From Candidatus Aminicenantota bacterium (GTDB lineage: Bacteria > Acidobacteriota > Aminicenantia > Aminicenantales > Aminicenantaceae): a stretch of 49,077 nucleotides of DNA. The stretch lies in NCBI GenBank assembly GCA_030603565.1, contig JAUVXM010000012.1, positions 1-49,077 of the forward strand, read 5' to 3'. The position numbers and the translations under genes are program-made. This document shows positions 37,251 to 46,863 of the stretch, in pieces. Below the pieces are notes generated by a model that did no database searches, was not told the origin of the DNA, and saw only the letters and a program-made list of their open reading frames with translations. Within the stretch, counting starts at the first letter, position 1. Each line of letters begins with the position of its first letter.

Positions 37251-39853
37251 GAACAAAGACTTTGGTAGTTATGTGGGCTTTTTTCATTACGATCATGGGC
37301 GTTTCACCGGCTTTTTCTGAGAATATACCCGATCCGGAGACTTTTTTCGGCCATAAACCCGGTGCCGATTTTAAATTGATAAGATGGGAAAAGATCTATG
37401 AATATTTCCGTATCCTGGGGAAATCTTCCGAGCGCATAAGTGTGCAGGAGCTGGGAAAAACAACTATGGGGAATCCCTTTATTCTGGCTGTTATCTCCTC
37501 CCCGAATAATCTGGCCCAGCTTGAGATGTATAAGGAGATCGCTGCTAAACTTGCCAAGGGCAGGATATCTGAAGCAGATGCCGTTCGCCTGGCAGAAAAA
37601 GGTAAAACCATAGCCCTGGTGACATGCAGCATGCATGCCTCAGAATGTGGACCTACCCAGATGTCCCCTGAATTGGGATATGTTCTGGCTACCGACAACT
37701 CCATCCAAATACAAAAAATCTTGCATGAGGTGATATTTTTGCTGGTCCCCAGTTGGAATCCGGATGGCAACATACTTACAACCGACTGGTACCGGCGGAA
37801 TGTAGGAACCGCTTATGATACAGCGCCGATGCCCTGGCTGTATCATTACTATGCCGGTCATGATAACAACCGCGATGCCTTCATGCACAATCTGATCGAA
37901 ACCAGATATGTGAACCGAATCCTCTACCATGAATGGTTTCCCCAGATCTTTATGGATATGCATCACATGGGTAATTCCGCAGCCCGCTTATTCCTCTCCC
38001 CCCTGTATGATCCTCGTCATCATTCATTGGACCCTCTGCTAACCCGCGAGATCGAGCTTACCGGAGCTTATATGCGGACAGTCCTGGAAGAACAGGGGAA
38101 AATTGCGGTGATGCATTATGCCCTGTGGAATCACTGGCGTATGTCGGCGATCCATACCTGCGCCTTGTGGCATAATGTGGCAACCATTCTCTTTGAAGCT
38201 GCGGCCACTCCCATGGCTACTCCCATTTTTCAGAGAGCGCAGGATCTTGCACCACCCAACCGGGTCGGGCTGGGAACTCAGGGTAACACTCAAACCATTA
38301 ATTACCCCAGCCCCTGGCCGGGAGGATGGTGGCGCCTCCGGGATATTGTGGAATATGCCTACTGGTCGGTTCTGGGCTTTCTGGAAACCGGAGCCAAACA
38401 CAAGGATAAATACCTAATGAATATGTACCGCATGGCCAGAAACTCCATTGAAAAAGGTGAAAATGAAACGCCTTATGCCTATATCATCCCCCAAGCTCAA
38501 AAAGATCCCAACACCGCGGTTAAGATGATCAATATTCTTATTTCCGGGGGGATAGAGATCCATCGAGCCAAGAATTCCTTTAGCGTGCAAAATCGTGAAT
38601 ATCCGGCCGGGACTTATGTAGCTCTGGCGTCCCAGGCTTACCGGCCTTATCTCATCGATATCCTGGGTCCGCAGATCTATCCGGACCGAAGACAGTACGC
38701 CGGCGGTCCGCCCGAAAGAACTTTTGATCTGACCGGCTGGACCCTGCCTTACCAAATGGGAGTGGAGGCTGTCAAAGTGGATCTTCCATTCGATGCCCGG
38801 CTGGAACCGGTTCAAAAAGCTGTACCTCCTGAGGGGAAAGTCTATGGAAGTGCCAAAAGCTATATCCTTGATCATAATATTCTGGAAAGTTACCGGGCCG
38901 TTAACCGGCTGTTAAAAGAGGGTGCCCGGGTCGCCTGGGCCACAACATCCTTCCAGTCCGGTGGGAAAAGATACCCGGCCGGGGCTATCATCATCTCCGG
39001 CGCAGGAATTGAAAAAAAGGTCCTTTCCTTGGCCGCTGAGTTCGATCTTAGGATTCAGGCCGGCAGTTTCCCGGGCAAGCTGCTGCCGCTCAAGCCTCTC
39101 CGTATGGGACTCTACCAACCCTGGGTCGCTAATATGGACGAGGGCTGGACCCGCTTGATCTTTGATACCTGGGAGTTTCCCTATACCACCCTTCATGATG
39201 CCGAGATCCGCAATGGCCGGCTCAAACAAAAATATGATGTTATAGTTCTTACAAATGTTGCGTCTACGCGTATTATCAATGGGCATAGGGAAGGAACGGT
39301 TCCTCCCCAATATGCAGGAGGGATAGGCACGCCTGGTTTGTCGGCGTTGTATCAGTTTGTTAGGGATGGGGGGACTCTGATTACTCTCAATTCTTCCTGT
39401 CTGCTTCCCCTTGAGCATTTTAAGGTGCCCCTGCGGAATATCTCCCGCAGTTTTCCGTCCTCTGAATTTTTCTGCCCCAGCGCAATTCTCAAGGTTGATA
39501 TAGACAACACTCATCCCATAGGCTATGGCATGGAGAAAACCACAGATATCCTTTCGTACAACAGCCCGGTTTTTGAGTTTATCGAAAAAGAGAAGACTGA
39601 ATCAGGCAAACAACAGGATTGGCTGAACGATGTCAAGGTAGTGGCCCGTTATCCTAACAGCAATCCCTTTAGAAGCGGACGCCTTATCGGTGATCAAATA
39701 TTACATAATAAGCCGGCTTTGCTCGAAGTCGGCTTAGGAAAGGGGCGCATTATTCTTTTTGGATTCAGGCCTCAGAACAGGGCCCAAACCTATGGAACAT
39801 TTATGCTCTTTTTTAATTCTCTTTATTACGGTCCGGCTGTTCGGGCGACATGA
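37247..39853 (+). CDS. M14-family zinc carboxypeptidase-like exported protein
   Basis: This 868-aa exported protein has a signal peptide (to about residue 25, ending AFS) and an M14 domain. The zinc ligands H130 and E133 lie in SMHASECGP and the third in DMHHMG (H239 or H240). E317 in ILFEAA is a candidate catalytic Glu, though spacing should be checked. The long C-terminal part (about 420-868) contains VLTNVASTRI, RDGGTLITLNSS and RIILFGFRPQNRAQTYGTFML, which resembles a glutamine-amidotransferase-like/ThuA fold, as in other large M14 proteins of this type. AAGGAG lies 8 nt before the ATG. It follows the S9 gene and both probably degrade peptides in the periplasm. Confidence 0.9.
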   Translation: MRTKTLVVMWAFFITIMGVSPAFSENIPDPETFFGHKPGADFKLIRWEKIYEYFRILGKSSERISVQELGKTTMGNPFILAVISSPNNLAQLEMYKEIAAKLAKGRISEADAVRLAEKGKTIALVTCSMHASECGPTQMSPELGYVLATDNSIQIQKILHEVIFLLVPSWNPDGNILTTDWYRRNVGTAYDTAPMPWLYHYYAGHDNNRDAFMHNLIETRYVNRILYHEWFPQIFMDMHHMGNSAARLFLSPLYDPRHHSLDPLLTREIELTGAYMRTVLEEQGKIAVMHYALWNHWRMSAIHTCALWHNVATILFEAAATPMATPIFQRAQDLAPPNRVGLGTQGNTQTINYPSPWPGGWWRLRDIVEYAYWSVLGFLETGAKHKDKYLMNMYRMARNSIEKGENETPYAYIIPQAQKDPNTAVKMINILISGGIEIHRAKNSFSVQNREYPAGTYVALASQAYRPYLIDILGPQIYPDRRQYAGGPPERTFDLTGWTLPYQMGVEAVKVDLPFDARLEPVQKAVPPEGKVYGSAKSYILDHNILESYRAVNRLLKEGARVAWATTSFQSGGKRYPAGAIIISGAGIEKKVLSLAAEFDLRIQAGSFPGKLLPLKPLRMGLYQPWVANMDEGWTRLIFDTWEFPYTTLHDAEIRNGRLKQKYDVIVLTNVASTRIINGHREGTVPPQYAGGIGTPGLSALYQFVRDGGTLITLNSSCLLPLEHFKVPLRNISRSFPSSEFFCPSAILKVDIDNTHPIGYGMEKTTDILSYNSPVFEFIEKEKTESGKQQDWLNDVKVVARYPNSNPFRSGRLIGDQILHNKPALLEVGLGKGRIILFGFRPQNRAQTYGTFMLFFNSLYYGPAVRAT

Positions 39854-40036
39854 ATCTGTGCAATATGTACAACACTGTTTGGGAATATGCAAAAGCAACT
39901 GAAATGGATTTTAAGTCTGCGCAAACATCAATTCACTTAAAGATGAACTAGACGGCTTGATCTCTGAAGCAGCAGCGAATCTCTAGGTGGTTTTTATTGC
40001 TTTGAGATTACGGTTATAAGAGGGAAAAGAACCTCA

Positions 40037-41278
40037 TTATTTAAGGCAGAAGATGAGAAGGAGAATCTGTTTCATAGCCACGAAAAGGCCGTCTATTTCC
40101 GATTCTTCCTCAAGGGTGTGATTGTACTTCCCATAGGTTCGGCCTATGCATATGGAGAGAATGCCTTTTTCTAAGCCCATGCTGGCATCAGTAGTCCCCT
40201 GGGCACTTAACTCTATTTTTTCCACTCCGAGGAATTCGAGAATGTCCATTGTCGTTTTGACAAGAAAAGAATCTCGTGCTCCAGGAATCTGAGCCGCTTT
40301 TGAATTTTCAAAAACTTCATATTTGAGTTGAACTCCAGTTTCAGCAGCCACTTCCTCAGAAGCTTTTTCAACCAGTTTTATAATCCTTTCGAGTTCGCCC
40401 GGATCAACCGCCCGGATATCAACGGTAAAAAAGGATTCTTGTGAGACAGCGTTGGTTACTTTTCCTCCCTGAATCATCCCGACGTTTATGATCGCCCACT
40501 TTTCAGGCGGCTCGGATGGGACTTGTATCTGGTAAACTTGCTCAACAGCTTTGGCCACAGCCAGGTTTGGATTGGGCGTATTTTTGCTGCTCATCGTGTG
40601 TGATCCCGGGCCTGAGAATATAATTTTCCTACCATGAATTCCAAGGGCGCCATAGAGTACTTCTCCGAGCCATGCGTCAATAGCGATTACGAGATCGAAT
40701 TTTTCTTGGGTGGAATCCATAAAGGCTCTCATTCCAACCATGCCCAGCTCCTCTCCCACTGTCGCAATGAAATAATAATTATTATCAGGTTTAAATCCTG
40801 CGTTTTTTAATGCTCGGATAGTCCAGAGAAGATTGATCAATCCAGCCGTATCATCTCCGATTCCGGGTGCTTTAAGAATATTTCCCTTTCTTTCAACCTT
40901 GATGTCCCATAGATCTTGGAAGACTGTGTCCAAATGGGCGGCGATGATGATTTTCTGCCCTTGATCTGTACCTTTCCAGATGCCGATAACATTTCCCGAC
41001 GAATCCGTGTGCACTTTATCCAGTCCCAAAGCTTCAAACTCTTTTTTTATGTATTGTGCTCTTTTTTCTTCATGACCGGAAGGAGCAGGGATTTCAGTCA
41101 GGTATATCCACTCATCAATAATCTTTTCCTTGTTTTTTTCGATAAATAAAAAGATTTCTTTGACAACAGGGGAACTTGCCATTTCTGGATTAAAGAGAGA
41201 TTTTTCGCGTTGTGAACACAACAGGTCCCCTGTCAAGCAGAAGAAAAATAATACAAAACAAAATACTTTTTTCATCAT
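40037..41278 (-). CDS. Secreted M20-family metallopeptidase (peptidase T/DapE-like)
   Basis: This 413-aa exported zinc peptidase has a signal peptide (MMKKVFCFVLFFFCLTGDLLC) that may carry a lipobox-like LLC. Catalytic blocks are IIAAHLDTVF (metal His and Asp), GIGDDTAGLINLL (bridging Asp), ATVGEELGMVGMRAF (general base Glu and ligand Glu), AIDAW (ligand Asp) and YNHTLEEESEI (ligand His near the end). The lid domain is at about 210-330. A probable SD AAGGGGG lies 2-8 nt before the ATG. It stands alone between divergent or convergent genes. The specificity is not readable; aminopeptidase or dipeptidase activity is expected. Confidence 0.9.
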   Translation of the reverse strand: MMKKVFCFVLFFFCLTGDLLCSQREKSLFNPEMASSPVVKEIFLFIEKNKEKIIDEWIYLTEIPAPSGHEEKRAQYIKKEFEALGLDKVHTDSSGNVIGIWKGTDQGQKIIIAAHLDTVFQDLWDIKVERKGNILKAPGIGDDTAGLINLLWTIRALKNAGFKPDNNYYFIATVGEELGMVGMRAFMDSTQEKFDLVIAIDAWLGEVLYGALGIHGRKIIFSGPGSHTMSSKNTPNPNLAVAKAVEQVYQIQVPSEPPEKWAIINVGMIQGGKVTNAVSQESFFTVDIRAVDPGELERIIKLVEKASEEVAAETGVQLKYEVFENSKAAQIPGARDSFLVKTTMDILEFLGVEKIELSAQGTTDASMGLEKGILSICIGRTYGKYNHTLEEESEIDGLFVAMKQILLLIFCLK

Positions 41279-41492
41279 TCCCCCTTAAGGATAGGCATTT
41301 CTTTTTTTATTCATGACAATCTCCGCTCAATTTCATCAAAATATCACCCTTTGAGCTGCATCTTTGAAGCTTGAGACCTTAAGGAATCGGCCTCCTTAAA
41401 GCCCTTCAAGTATAAAGCAATACATCCGGGAATAATAGCAATAAACCACTTATTATTTAATATAAATTTCTTAAAAACTTATGTTTATGGGT

Positions 41493-41498
41493 TATAAT
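41493..41498 (+). promoter_or_regulatory. Candidate -10 box for the class V aminotransferase gene
   Basis: TATAAT at 41493-41498 lies 32 bp before the ATG. The -35 region (about 41470) is poor, so confidence is modest. The 252-bp intergenic region otherwise shows nothing. Confidence 0.35.
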
Positions 41499-41530
41499 GG
41501 GGGTGATTTTTATTGGGCAGGAGAAATTAG

Positions 41531-43213
41531 ATGCAAGATTACAGCTTGGAATCGATCCGTAAGCAGATAATCGGGAATGATTTGGTATTTGATACTCCTT
41601 TCGGAGAGCGGCATCTGCTTTATACAGATTACACTGCCTCAGGCAGAGGGTTGAAATTTATTGAAGAAAAAATACTCAATATAGAAAAATCCTATGCTAA
41701 CACCCATACTGAAGACGATTACTCCGGAAAATACATGACCACCCTCTTGCATCAGGCAGAAGCAAAGATCAAGCAATCAGTCAATGCAGGAAAAGGAGGC
41801 AAGGTCATCGCCGCCGGCTCAGGCTGTACCGGAGCTTTAAAAAAACTACAGGAGATAATCGGGGTGTATATCCCGCCGGTCACAAGAGAAAAAATCTATT
41901 ATTCCATGCGGAAATCAAATGATACAGACCAGGGATTTGTGGAAAAATTAGAAAAAGACAGCCCGGTAGTTTTTATCGGGCCATATGAGCACCACACCAA
42001 TGAACTTATGTGGCGGGAGGCCTTAGCTGAAGTCGTAGTCATCCCCTTCGATTCTGAGGGAAGGATAGACCTTAATGAATTAGAAAAAAAACTTTCAGCA
42101 CCGGCATATAAGCAGAGACTTAAAATCGGGTCTTTTTCCGCCGGTTCCAATATCACAGGCATTCTGACTAGAGTATATGATATCGCCCGCCTCTGTCATA
42201 AGCATAATGCCCTGGTCTTTTTTGATTTTGCGGCAGTAGCTCCCTACATAGAGATCAATATGAATAAAGACAAAGAAACTTATTTTGATGCTATTTTTTT
42301 CTCTCCCCACAAATTTCTGGGGGGGCCGGGAACAAGCGGCATCCTGGTTTTTAATGAGAAGATCTACCGTACCGACCTGCCGCCCACAACTGCAGGCGGA
42401 GGCACTGTTACATATGTCGGATATAATACCCACGACTTTTCAAATGATATTGAAACGCGGGAAAAGGCCGGCACCCCTCCAATTTTACAAACCATCAAAG
42501 CTGCCCTGGTGCTTGACCTGAAAGAGAAGACCGGCATTAAAGCAATTGAGAAAATCGAAGCCCTATACACAGAATATTTTGGAGATGAGCTGAAAAATAT
42601 CAATAATCTTGAACTCCTCGGTGATGTCGCGCCGGAAAAAAGAGTATCAATAGTTTCTTTTAATATTAAACACCTTGACCGCATCCTCCATCCCAAATTT
42701 GTTACTAAACTTATGAACGACCTCTTTGGCATCCAATCCCGGGCAGGCTGCAGCTGTGCAGGGCCTTATGGTCATGCCCTGCTCGGAATTGAGAACAACA
42801 CCTCCCGCAAATACAGAAATTTAGTAATAAAAGGCAATGAAGGGCTGAAACCGGGATGGGTGCGGGTCAACATCCACTACACTTTAAGTAAAGATGATGT
42901 GGATTATCTCATCAGGGCGATTAAGTTTATTGCCCAAAAAGGGCATCTTTTTCTGCATAAATATGCTTTTAATATGCAGCGGGGTGAATGGCAATATATC
43001 GGGTATGAAGAAGAGGTCCCGGAATTTTCGGTTGACAAAAATTTTAGATCGAAAAAAATACCTCTGGCAAAAATCCCTGCTTTAAGAAAATCATATATTA
43101 AGCAAGCGGAAGCGATTGCTGCTTTGCTGCAAGATCAGGGTAAGATCAATTTTATTCAGGATAAAAAGGAGATAGAAGAGCTGAAATTATTTTATTACGC
43201 CCATAAGACTTGA
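41531..43213 (+). CDS. Class V PLP-dependent aminotransferase, cysteine-desulfurase-like
   Basis: This 560-aa enzyme is longer than SufS/CsdA (about 400 aa) by a C-terminal extension of roughly 120 residues. The PLP Lys is K261 in FFSPHKFLGGPGTSG. An active-site-like loop RAGCSCAGPYGH carries C407 and C409, corresponding to the RxGxxC loop of SufS. The N-terminus has YTDYTASGRGLKFIEEKI and HTEDDYSG. It is probably a cysteine desulfurase-like or lyase enzyme; no suf or isc partner is adjacent. AGGAG precedes the ATG. The last residues HKT and the TGA stop come from a REP arm (CAT AAG ACT TGA), so the natural end may be different. Confidence 0.87.
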   Translation: MQDYSLESIRKQIIGNDLVFDTPFGERHLLYTDYTASGRGLKFIEEKILNIEKSYANTHTEDDYSGKYMTTLLHQAEAKIKQSVNAGKGGKVIAAGSGCTGALKKLQEIIGVYIPPVTREKIYYSMRKSNDTDQGFVEKLEKDSPVVFIGPYEHHTNELMWREALAEVVVIPFDSEGRIDLNELEKKLSAPAYKQRLKIGSFSAGSNITGILTRVYDIARLCHKHNALVFFDFAAVAPYIEINMNKDKETYFDAIFFSPHKFLGGPGTSGILVFNEKIYRTDLPPTTAGGGTVTYVGYNTHDFSNDIETREKAGTPPILQTIKAALVLDLKEKTGIKAIEKIEALYTEYFGDELKNINNLELLGDVAPEKRVSIVSFNIKHLDRILHPKFVTKLMNDLFGIQSRAGCSCAGPYGHALLGIENNTSRKYRNLVIKGNEGLKPGWVRVNIHYTLSKDDVDYLIRAIKFIAQKGHLFLHKYAFNMQRGEWQYIGYEEEVPEFSVDKNFRSKKIPLAKIPALRKSYIKQAEAIAALLQDQGKINFIQDKKEIEELKLFYYAHKT

Positions 43214-43218
43214 TCCCT
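43205..43218 (+). repeat. REP arm fragment at the 3' end of the aminotransferase gene
   Basis: AAGACTTGATCCCT equals the outer part of the right arm at 25182-25195. It provides the stop codon and lies 5 bp before the converging end of the outer-membrane protease gene. Confidence 0.75.
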
Positions 43219-43222
43219 CTTT

Positions 43223-46189
43223 TTAGAAGTCGAAGCCGATCCAGAATTTCGTCATCCACTTGCCTCTTGTATTATACTTAAAAGGAGCGGAAAATTTCGG
43301 CCAATCTAAAGCTTTGACAAAGTCAAGATGAACAGGAAAGCCTAAGAAAAAGAGCTCGATTCCGAATCCATATGAGCCGACCGAATCGACCTTACGCAGG
43401 TAAGGGAGATTTTCTCCATCAACAGTGAGATAATCCAGGATTGTGATCTGGGCCGGATACCCTTTTAGCTTTATGCGGGCCATATCCAGAAAGAAAGTCC
43501 CCCGAATAGGGCCGATCTGCCCTAAGAGAGTTGTGGCAGAGTTAATAAGCGGGAACCTGAACTCAAGATTGGAATACCAGCCTTCGTTTCCTACAAGGCT
43601 GTAATAATTAGCTGAGCGGACCTGGTTGTTTCCTCCGAAATAAGATATATAAGGATTTTTTCCACGGCTGGCAAAACCATTAAACCGGAAGGCAAAAAGC
43701 GCATCAGCCCCAATATATAAATACTGGCGAAAATCCAGCTGGAGGGTGGTATTCTGAATAAAACTCTCTGCTATCGGGAGGGACTGGGTAATGCCAATTT
43801 TAAATGTATTTCCTCCGGCCGGGCCATAATTTTTAAATTTAGTGGTCTCTCCGACAAGGGATAAAGACCCTGACACATTGCTTCCATTCCAGAAAAAACC
43901 ATAGCCGGTTGTGCCCCCCATAAGTTTATTCATATAGGGGTCAAAGAAGTCCTCTGCATAGTTAGAATAGCCAAAAGTCGCCTGGACACGATAGTACCTG
44001 CTAAAAGGATAGTAGGCGCCAACATTAGCTCCGGAAATGGTCCTGGTAGCGATTGCGTCTCTGTAGTTTAAGCGGTAGTAAAGGGAAGGGTCCATATATG
44101 AATAGGGAGTATAATAATACATAGTATATCTGAAAGCACTAGCCATAAATTGGAGTCTCCGTTTCTGGTTAAAATAGGAGAAATAATAAGAACGGAAGCT
44201 TCGTACCTGGTAGGCTGTAAAACTAAATGTATGGTCACGGAAGAGGTCTGAAAACGCGATAGAAGAGCCGCCATATATGCCACCATCAGTAGAAAAGATA
44301 GCATCGAGCGGCGGCTTGCCTGACATATAAAGTTTGCCGATTCCTTTGCAAGGTTTGATCTTTTCCTTATCGATTTCAAAGGTCAGTAAAGGTTCAAATC
44401 TTTGATATTCTTCCTCATCTTCTATCTTGGCTAAAGTTACGGTTTTTTCCACTTCCCCTTCCAATTTGCTTTTAAATATCTGAAAGGAGCCTTTATTAAA
44501 AGAGGCAAAGACAAAAGTATCGGGAGAATTGGGTACTTGAACCGGGAAAAAATTGCCGGTCCTAACATCGGTATAGCGCTTAAGCTCCCCTGTATCCAGA
44601 CTTACAGAATATATATTAAATGCTTCCCGCATGTCGCCTGAAAAATATATCGTTTTTGCATCAGGAGAAAATTCAGGGGTTATTGTATTCCCGCGACCAA
44701 AGGTCAACTGGGTTTTTTCCTTTAGGTTATTTACAGGGGAGAGGAAAAGCTTGTCATAAGTGCCTATTCTTATAGAGTATACAATTTGGCTTCCATCAGG
44801 AGACAGGGCCAGTGCTTTCTCATACAAGTCGTCTTGGGTCAGGTTGATAACTTTTTTTGTACCAAGATTAAGTTTGAATATATCGTGAATGCCGTGCTCG
44901 AAGCCAGTAAAAAAGAGTTCATTATTTCCCGGAACAAAACAAGGGGAAGAAGGGCGGTCCTGGTTGAGGAAAATTTTGTTAAGAGTCTTCCCGCTTAGAG
45001 CATCGATTATAAAAAGAGAATGTTTTTTTCCTGTACGGGCAAAAAAAGCAATCCGGTCTCCATCAGAAGACCAGGCTATATCCCGGCCTTTGGATGGCTC
45101 TATTTCATATTTTATGTGTTCGTATTTAAGGGTGTAGCCCTTAGTGAGGTTTTTGATAACACTTCCATCCTTGGCAGAAAGCAAGAGGATGTCAAAATCA
45201 CTATCTTTAACATTAAAGGTCTCAACCGCAATTATATCTCCGGAAGGAGATAAGGCGTGCGAAAAGGCAAACCAGAATTCATTTAAAGGAAATTCCGGCC
45301 CCATAGTGATACTATAGTTTTCGGGATTATCCCGCAGTAAAAAATGTTTATACTTATCACGAATATATTTTTTAAATTCATGCCCAAACTCTTTGGGTTC
45401 TAAATTAAAGGCTCTTTTTATCGGATTTAGCCTGCCTATCATGGGAGAATTTTTTAAGGACTGCCAGAAATTTCTCACCCCGTTTCTACCGTATTTGTGC
45501 TCAATAAACTCATACATGGCATGGCCAAAGTCATAGGAGGGGGGGCGTGGCATGGGATAACGAGAGAAGAGGCTTCCCCGTTTGGTGAGTTCCGGGATCC
45601 GGTCATTAAGGACAGCATCCCGGACTATAAGCGCTGACCAGGAAGACCAGGTCTCAGTGTTGTACTCACTGAAGCCCTCCATAATCCAATCGGCAGGAGC
45701 GCTCATCGCGTAAACGACCCCGCCCGGGCTTCCATAAAGAAGATCATACTCAAAAATATGGGTCAACTCATGTTCAACCAGGTCCTGCAGTTCATCTATC
45801 GGCATGTCTCCATGCAGGGCTACCCGGTAGAGAAGAGGTTCGGCGACACCCAGAACTCCTTCCGGGAGCTGGTAAAGGTTTGTTTGCTGGAACTCTGTGC
45901 TGGTCTTATAGAAAAGAATAGGCACTCGGGCAGATAACTGGTGTTTGATCTTTAAGCTTATCCTCTTAAAGGCACTTTCTGCCAGTTCAGAGATAATTTT
46001 AAGCGTGCGGATATCTTCTGTGTAATAATAGATATCGAAATTATCCGTTTTATAACTTTTCCATTGAAACTTAGTATAATTAACTTTGTTTTTACCGTAA
46101 TAAGGAAAATATATGGACTGGCCAAAAGTATGGGAAATAGAGATCACAAAAATAAGTAAAAATACAAGAAATTTTATCCGGTTTTTCAT
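43223..46189 (-). CDS. Exported metallopeptidase / beta-propeller / outer-membrane barrel fusion
   Basis: This protein has about 988 aa from the ATG at 46189, chosen because AAGGAG lies 6 nt before it; a GTG at 46207 has no such site. A signal peptide ends near HTFGQ. Residues about 45-270 are a peptidase MA-like gluzincin with zinc motif HELTH (His140, Glu141, His144) and third ligand Glu171 in WIMEGFSEY. About 290-600 is a TolB-like propeller (DIAWSSDGDRIAFFA, LALSPDGSQIVY, PEFSPDAKTIYFSG). About 640-988 is rich in aromatic strands, ends in FWIGFDF and resembles the BamA/Omp85-type barrel. It would display a protease at the outer membrane. It is the last gene of a lipoprotein operon. Substrate and true orientation are unknown. 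Confidence 0.87.
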   Translation of the reverse strand: MKNRIKFLVFLLIFVISISHTFGQSIYFPYYGKNKVNYTKFQWKSYKTDNFDIYYYTEDIRTLKIISELAESAFKRISLKIKHQLSARVPILFYKTSTEFQQTNLYQLPEGVLGVAEPLLYRVALHGDMPIDELQDLVEHELTHIFEYDLLYGSPGGVVYAMSAPADWIMEGFSEYNTETWSSWSALIVRDAVLNDRIPELTKRGSLFSRYPMPRPPSYDFGHAMYEFIEHKYGRNGVRNFWQSLKNSPMIGRLNPIKRAFNLEPKEFGHEFKKYIRDKYKHFLLRDNPENYSITMGPEFPLNEFWFAFSHALSPSGDIIAVETFNVKDSDFDILLLSAKDGSVIKNLTKGYTLKYEHIKYEIEPSKGRDIAWSSDGDRIAFFARTGKKHSLFIIDALSGKTLNKIFLNQDRPSSPCFVPGNNELFFTGFEHGIHDIFKLNLGTKKVINLTQDDLYEKALALSPDGSQIVYSIRIGTYDKLFLSPVNNLKEKTQLTFGRGNTITPEFSPDAKTIYFSGDMREAFNIYSVSLDTGELKRYTDVRTGNFFPVQVPNSPDTFVFASFNKGSFQIFKSKLEGEVEKTVTLAKIEDEEEYQRFEPLLTFEIDKEKIKPCKGIGKLYMSGKPPLDAIFSTDGGIYGGSSIAFSDLFRDHTFSFTAYQVRSFRSYYFSYFNQKRRLQFMASAFRYTMYYYTPYSYMDPSLYYRLNYRDAIATRTISGANVGAYYPFSRYYRVQATFGYSNYAEDFFDPYMNKLMGGTTGYGFFWNGSNVSGSLSLVGETTKFKNYGPAGGNTFKIGITQSLPIAESFIQNTTLQLDFRQYLYIGADALFAFRFNGFASRGKNPYISYFGGNNQVRSANYYSLVGNEGWYSNLEFRFPLINSATTLLGQIGPIRGTFFLDMARIKLKGYPAQITILDYLTVDGENLPYLRKVDSVGSYGFGIELFFLGFPVHLDFVKALDWPKFSAPFKYNTRGKWMTKFWIGFDF

Positions 46190-46203
46190 AGCAGCTCCTT
46201 GCT

Positions 46204-46863
46204 TCACTTAGAAATAAGGTATCTCTGTTGAATTCTTTCCCCCCCCAACACTTGACGGAACAGCTTTTCTTTCACTTTATGGACCTGGTCGAAAAAGGCG
46301 AATTCCGCAGTCTGGTTAGGATTTTCATAAGCCTGGGTCTCATTAAATTTTGTCTCGTAAATGACCTCTCCGGTTGCAGCATTTATAAAATAGACATTCA
46401 TTTTAAGATTGTAGAATTTGCGGGAAGCTAGCCTATTCTTGCTCGGAAAAGGGTTGTCGAATTGTTTCTTGCTTTTCCCGATGAGAGCTTTGCGGGTTTC
46501 AGAAGTATACTCAATACTGCCGGTCAAAAAAGCAGTTGCATCTTCTCCCGGAGCTTGGCCTTTCCAGAAATCTTTATTTTGGAAAAGCTCCTCATTGTCG
46601 AGTGCAATATTGTTTGTGGAAATATTTTTATCCAAATCTTGAGAAAGTTCAGAGCTTAAATACTCGAGCAGGGCCGGGTTGATTTCAAAGTCATTTTTAT
46701 CATCTATCAGGAAGAAATTTGCAATGACGATGTTTTTAAACCGGCTTATATCCAGGCTCGTCTTTACCGGGAGCTCGAGCTTGATCTTCCAATAATTGCC
46801 AGTCTTGCAGGAGTATAGGACCAGGAAAATCAAGAGAATAAGGAATATTCTATTTCTTTTCAT
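46204..46863 (-). CDS. Lipoprotein of unknown family in the OM-protease operon
   Basis: This lipoprotein has about 219 aa from the ATG at 46863, chosen because GAGGAGG lies 8 nt before it and because MKRNRIFLILLIFLVLYSC is then a signal with lipobox LYSC. The longer frame from 46950 would bury the signal. The mature part has NIVIANFFLIDDKNDFEINP and LEYLSSELSQDLDKNI, with later INAATGEVIYETKFNETQAY. This pattern is faintly like CsgG/LpoB-type folds, but I cannot assign a family. The start overlaps the TPR gene by 14 bp, and the protease gene starts 14 bp after its stop, so the three are translated from one message. Confidence 0.75.
   Translation of the reverse strand: MKRNRIFLILLIFLVLYSCKTGNYWKIKLELPVKTSLDISRFKNIVIANFFLIDDKNDFEINPALLEYLSSELSQDLDKNISTNNIALDNEELFQNKDFWKGQAPGEDATAFLTGSIEYTSETRKALIGKSKKQFDNPFPSKNRLASRKFYNLKMNVYFINAATGEVIYETKFNETQAYENPNQTAEFAFFDQVHKVKEKLFRQVLGGERIQQRYLISK

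Noticed and set aside
41531-43213. Part of a SUF or ISC iron-sulfur cluster operon
   Set aside because: No sufB, sufC, sufD, iscU or related gene is adjacent and the protein has an extra C-terminal region.
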